Source: Chinchilla lanigera
Lineage: Eukaryota > Chordata > Mammalia > Rodentia > Chinchillidae
Reading direction: 5' to 3'
Assembly (NCBI RefSeq): GCF_000276665.1
Contig: NW_004955433.1
Coordinates: 14,431,558-14,495,557, forward strand
DNA: 64,000 bases
A program made the translations under genes and the position numbers. The notes below the pieces were generated by a model. That model was not told the DNA's origin. It did not search any database and saw only the letters and a list, made by a program, of their open reading frames with translations. Below, in pieces: positions 61,466-64,000 of the stretch (position 1 is its first letter; each line of letters begins with the position of its first letter).

Positions 61466-62085
61466 TTTTTTGAGGAATCTCTACACTGATTTTCACAGTG
61501 GTTGCACCAGTATACACTCCCACCAACAGTGGAGAAGGGTTGCTTTTTTTATACAGCCCCTGCAGTGTTGGTTATTGGTTGATTTTTTTTTTTTTAATTG
61601 GTTGATTTCTTCATGACAGTCATTCTTTCTGGGGTGAGATAGAATCTCAGTGTTGTTTTAATTTGCATCTCTGTAATAACCAGTGATGTTGAAAATTTTG
61701 TCATTTTTTTTTTTGCTGCTTGTATTTCTTCATCTGAGAAGTGAATATTCATCTTAGATGCCCATCTTTGGATTGGGTCTTTAAATTTGGGGGGGGTCTG
61801 ATTTTTTTTCAGTTCTTTATATGTTCTAGATAGAAGTCCTTTGTTTGAAGTACAACTGGCTAAAATTTTTTTCCACTCTATGGGGTATCTTTTCACTCTG
61901 TGATTTCTTTTGCTGTGCAAAAGCTTTTTAATAGGATGAGATCCCAGTTCTTAATTCTTTGTATTGTTTCCTGCAGTTGGGGTTTTGTTCATGAATTCTT
62001 TGCCTACACCTCTGTCTTGAAGAATTTGAGCTATTCTCTGTTCCAGCATATTTAGTGTTTCTTTTAATATTTAGATCTTTGATCC
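61466..62085 (-). mobile_element. Younger L1, 5' part of the truncated copy
   Basis: The - strand gives ORF2 text such as WKKILASCTSNKGLLSRTYK and DPIQRWASKMNIHFSDEEIQ, with stops and frameshifts. At about 62085 the sequence passes back into the older L1 (atccattcatctgt on the left against atccatttctgt on the right). Confidence 0.8.
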
Positions 62086-62559
62086 ATTTCTGTTGATGGA
62101 CATAATAGGTCATTTCTAAGATTTAGCTATTTGGAATTGTGCTGTCACAAGCATGGATATTCATGTATCACTGTAATATAATGTCTTTAACTCTTTCAGG
62201 AAGGTAGCCTGAGGAGGAATAGCTGAGTTGAATGGAATTTCTATTTTTAGTTGTTAGAGGAATTTCCATACTGATTTCCATAATGGTTGTACCAGTTTAC
62301 CTTTCCACCAACAATATAGAAAGGTTCCTTTTCCCTTGCAGCCTTGCCAAGAATTGTTATTATTTGATTTCTTGGTGATAGATATTCTTTCTGGATTAAG
62401 ACAGAATCTAAGTGTTGTTTCAATTTGCATTTCTCTAGTAGCCAGTGATGCTGAACATTTTTTTTCATGTATTTATTGGCCATTTGTATTTCTGAGGAAT
62501 ATCTTTTCATCTCAGTTACCCATTTTCTGACTAGGTCTTTTGTTCTGGGGAATCTAATT

Positions 62560-62850
62560 TTTTTTTATTTTTTTATTTTTTTTTAATTTTAAAAATAAAA
62601 GGAGGAAGACATTAACAGACAGACATCCTTTTACAAAATAGCAAAAGAACAGTACAGACAATACAGAGTTACAAACAAAGTGGTAGGAAATTAACAATGC
62701 TTGTTGTATTACATATTGATATCTTCAAAGTTGTTTCTCATGAAAACAGATAGAGACATGCAATGTTGATCAATCAAGGACTCACTGACAGTTTCAGCAA
62801 AGAAACAAGACAGTAGAACTATGTTAACTATCCTGTATCTAATTTTTTTT
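62560..62850 (-). mobile_element. Short L1 insertion (3' UTR only)
   Basis: A T-rich start (A tail on the - strand) is followed by L1 3' UTR. It is flanked by atctaatttttttt on both sides. Confidence 0.7.
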
Positions 62851-62875
62851 TAGTTCTTTATACATTCTAGATACT

Positions 62876-62920
62876 ACTTTGATCCCTGGTACCAAAAAAA
62901 AGTAAAATAAAATAAAATTT
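62876..62920 (+). mobile_element. 5'-truncated ID SINE
   Basis: Only the 3' end 'gatccctggtaccaaaaaaa' and A-rich tail are present. Confidence 0.65.
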
Positions 62921-64000
62921 ATATATTAATCCTCTGTCTGAGGAATAGCTGGTGAAAAAATTTTTCCCATTCTGTAGTTTGTTGATTCAGTCTGTTGATT
63001 GTTTCCTTTGCTATGCAGAAGCTTTTTAATTTGATATAATCTCATTTTTTGATTATTCATGTTATATTTTGTATGCTGGAGGTTCTGTTCAGAAAGTACT
63101 TGCCTATGCCTGTGTCTTCAAGAGTCTTACCTATTTTATCTTCTAGCATGCCAAGTGTGTAATATTTAGATCTTTGAATCATTTGATTATAGGTTAGTAC
63201 ATGGTAAGAAACAGGGGTCTAGCTTCTGTCTTCTGTATGTAGATAATTAATTTTCCCAATACCATTTGCTAATAAAGAGGCTTGTCTTTCCTCTAACATA
63301 CGTTTTTAGCCCCTTTGTCAAAGATCAGGTGGTTGAATGTGTCTAGGCTTGTTTGTATATCCTGTCTTCTGTTCCACTGATCCACATGTTTTATGTGGTA
63401 CCATGGTTTTGTGTAGCACCATGCTATTTTACCACTGTAGTTTTGTAATATAATTTGACATCTAGGATTGTGATACCTCCCACTTTGCTCTAATTACCCA
63501 GGATTGCTTTTGCTATTCTGAGTCTCTGCTGGTTTCATATGCATTTTAAGATTGTCCTCTCCATTTCTGAGAAGAATGCTATTGATATTTTGATTTGGAT
63601 TGCATTAAATTGGTATATTAGTTTTGGAATTGTTGACATTTTGACAATATTGGTTCTGTTTATCTAGCAACAAGAGATATCTTTACATTTTCTGATGTCT
63701 TCTTTGATCTTTTTCAGAGTACTGTAGTTTTAATTGTAAAGGTCTTTCACTTCCTTGGTTAGGTTTATTCCTAAGTAGTTCTTTCTTTTTTTTATTGTGA
63801 ATGGTATTATTTTCCTACCTTCTTTTGCGGTGGATTCTCAGTGGTGCACAGGAACACTATTGACTTTGTATATTAATTTCATATCCTGCTACATTGATGA
63901 ATTTGGTTATTAATGCTATGGGTCTTATGGTAGAATTTTTTTGGATCCTCTAGTATAAAGGTTTATGTGATTGCAAATAATTATTATTTGACTTTTTCCT

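Larger units (their letters stand above)
53232..64000 (+). other. NUP93: Start of the next NUP93 intron (runs off the window)
   Basis: No further NUP93 exon was found; the next one should begin with the codons for PSYISD or similar and was not seen in any + strand frame. The interval holds an ancient L2-like LINE (53290-55065), several SINEs, MIR-like sequence, an old antisense L1 (56960-57500) and, from 59340 on, nested - strand L1s enclosing an RTRAF pseudogene. About 57500-58270 and 58440-59340 hold no recognised element apart from an inverted repeat. Confidence 0.85.
62086..64000 (-). mobile_element. Old L1 ORF2 (outer element, continued)
   Basis: Antisense ORF2 text runs to the window end (ttgacattttgacaatattg, tcctaagtagttctttcttt). 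It is interrupted at 62560-62850 by an L1 3' UTR piece and at 62876-62920 by an ID 3' fragment. No long frame survives. Confidence 0.82.

Overview
This window is nuclear DNA from a mammal, most likely a rodent outside the mouse/rat/hamster group. The genes have split exons in very long introns, and the DNA is filled with tRNA-derived ID-type SINEs (ending CCTGGTACC then an A-rich tail), B1 (7SL-derived) SINEs, B4-like ID/B1 fusions and L1 fragments. I saw no B2 SINE. ID+B1+B4 without B2 fits a non-muroid rodent. A castorimorph (beaver or kangaroo-rat lineage) is my guess, with low confidence.

The only protein-coding gene I recognise is NUP93, on the + strand. Three consecutive internal coding exons are present: 11106-11223, 48306-48368 and 53103-53231. 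They encode roughly residues 61-163 of the inner-ring nucleoporin Nup93, at the junction between the N-terminal region that holds the Nup62 complex and the segment that binds Nup188/Nup205. Splice phases agree throughout. The rest of the window is intron: the end of an upstream intron (1-11105), a 37.1-kb intron (11224-48305), a 4.7-kb intron (48369-53102) and the start of another (53232-64000). No promoter, CpG island or first exon is visible.

Layout: 1-11 kb is repeat-rich, with an old + strand L1 split by a 428-bp repeat and a younger - strand L1, plus many SINEs. 11-20 kb mixes B1s, a 5'-inverted L1 with a 16-bp target duplication, and an unexplained exon-like open frame at 17391-17636. 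21-29 kb and 30-40 kb are repeat-poor, AT-rich intron with several stretches that look like constrained non-coding DNA, and with an 80-bp hAT miniature element at 27352. 40-48 kb carries two good CTCF-like motifs and a second hAT-like element. 53-55 kb holds an ancient L2-like LINE. 59.3-64 kb is a nest of - strand L1s containing a processed pseudogene of RTRAF (C14orf166).

No new multi-gene system was found. The items most worth checking are the exon-like ORF at 17.4 kb, the hAT miniature element, the nested retroposon cluster with the RTRAF pseudogene, the 21-bp identity between 27.8 and 52.8 kb, and the candidate regulatory blocks in the NUP93 introns.
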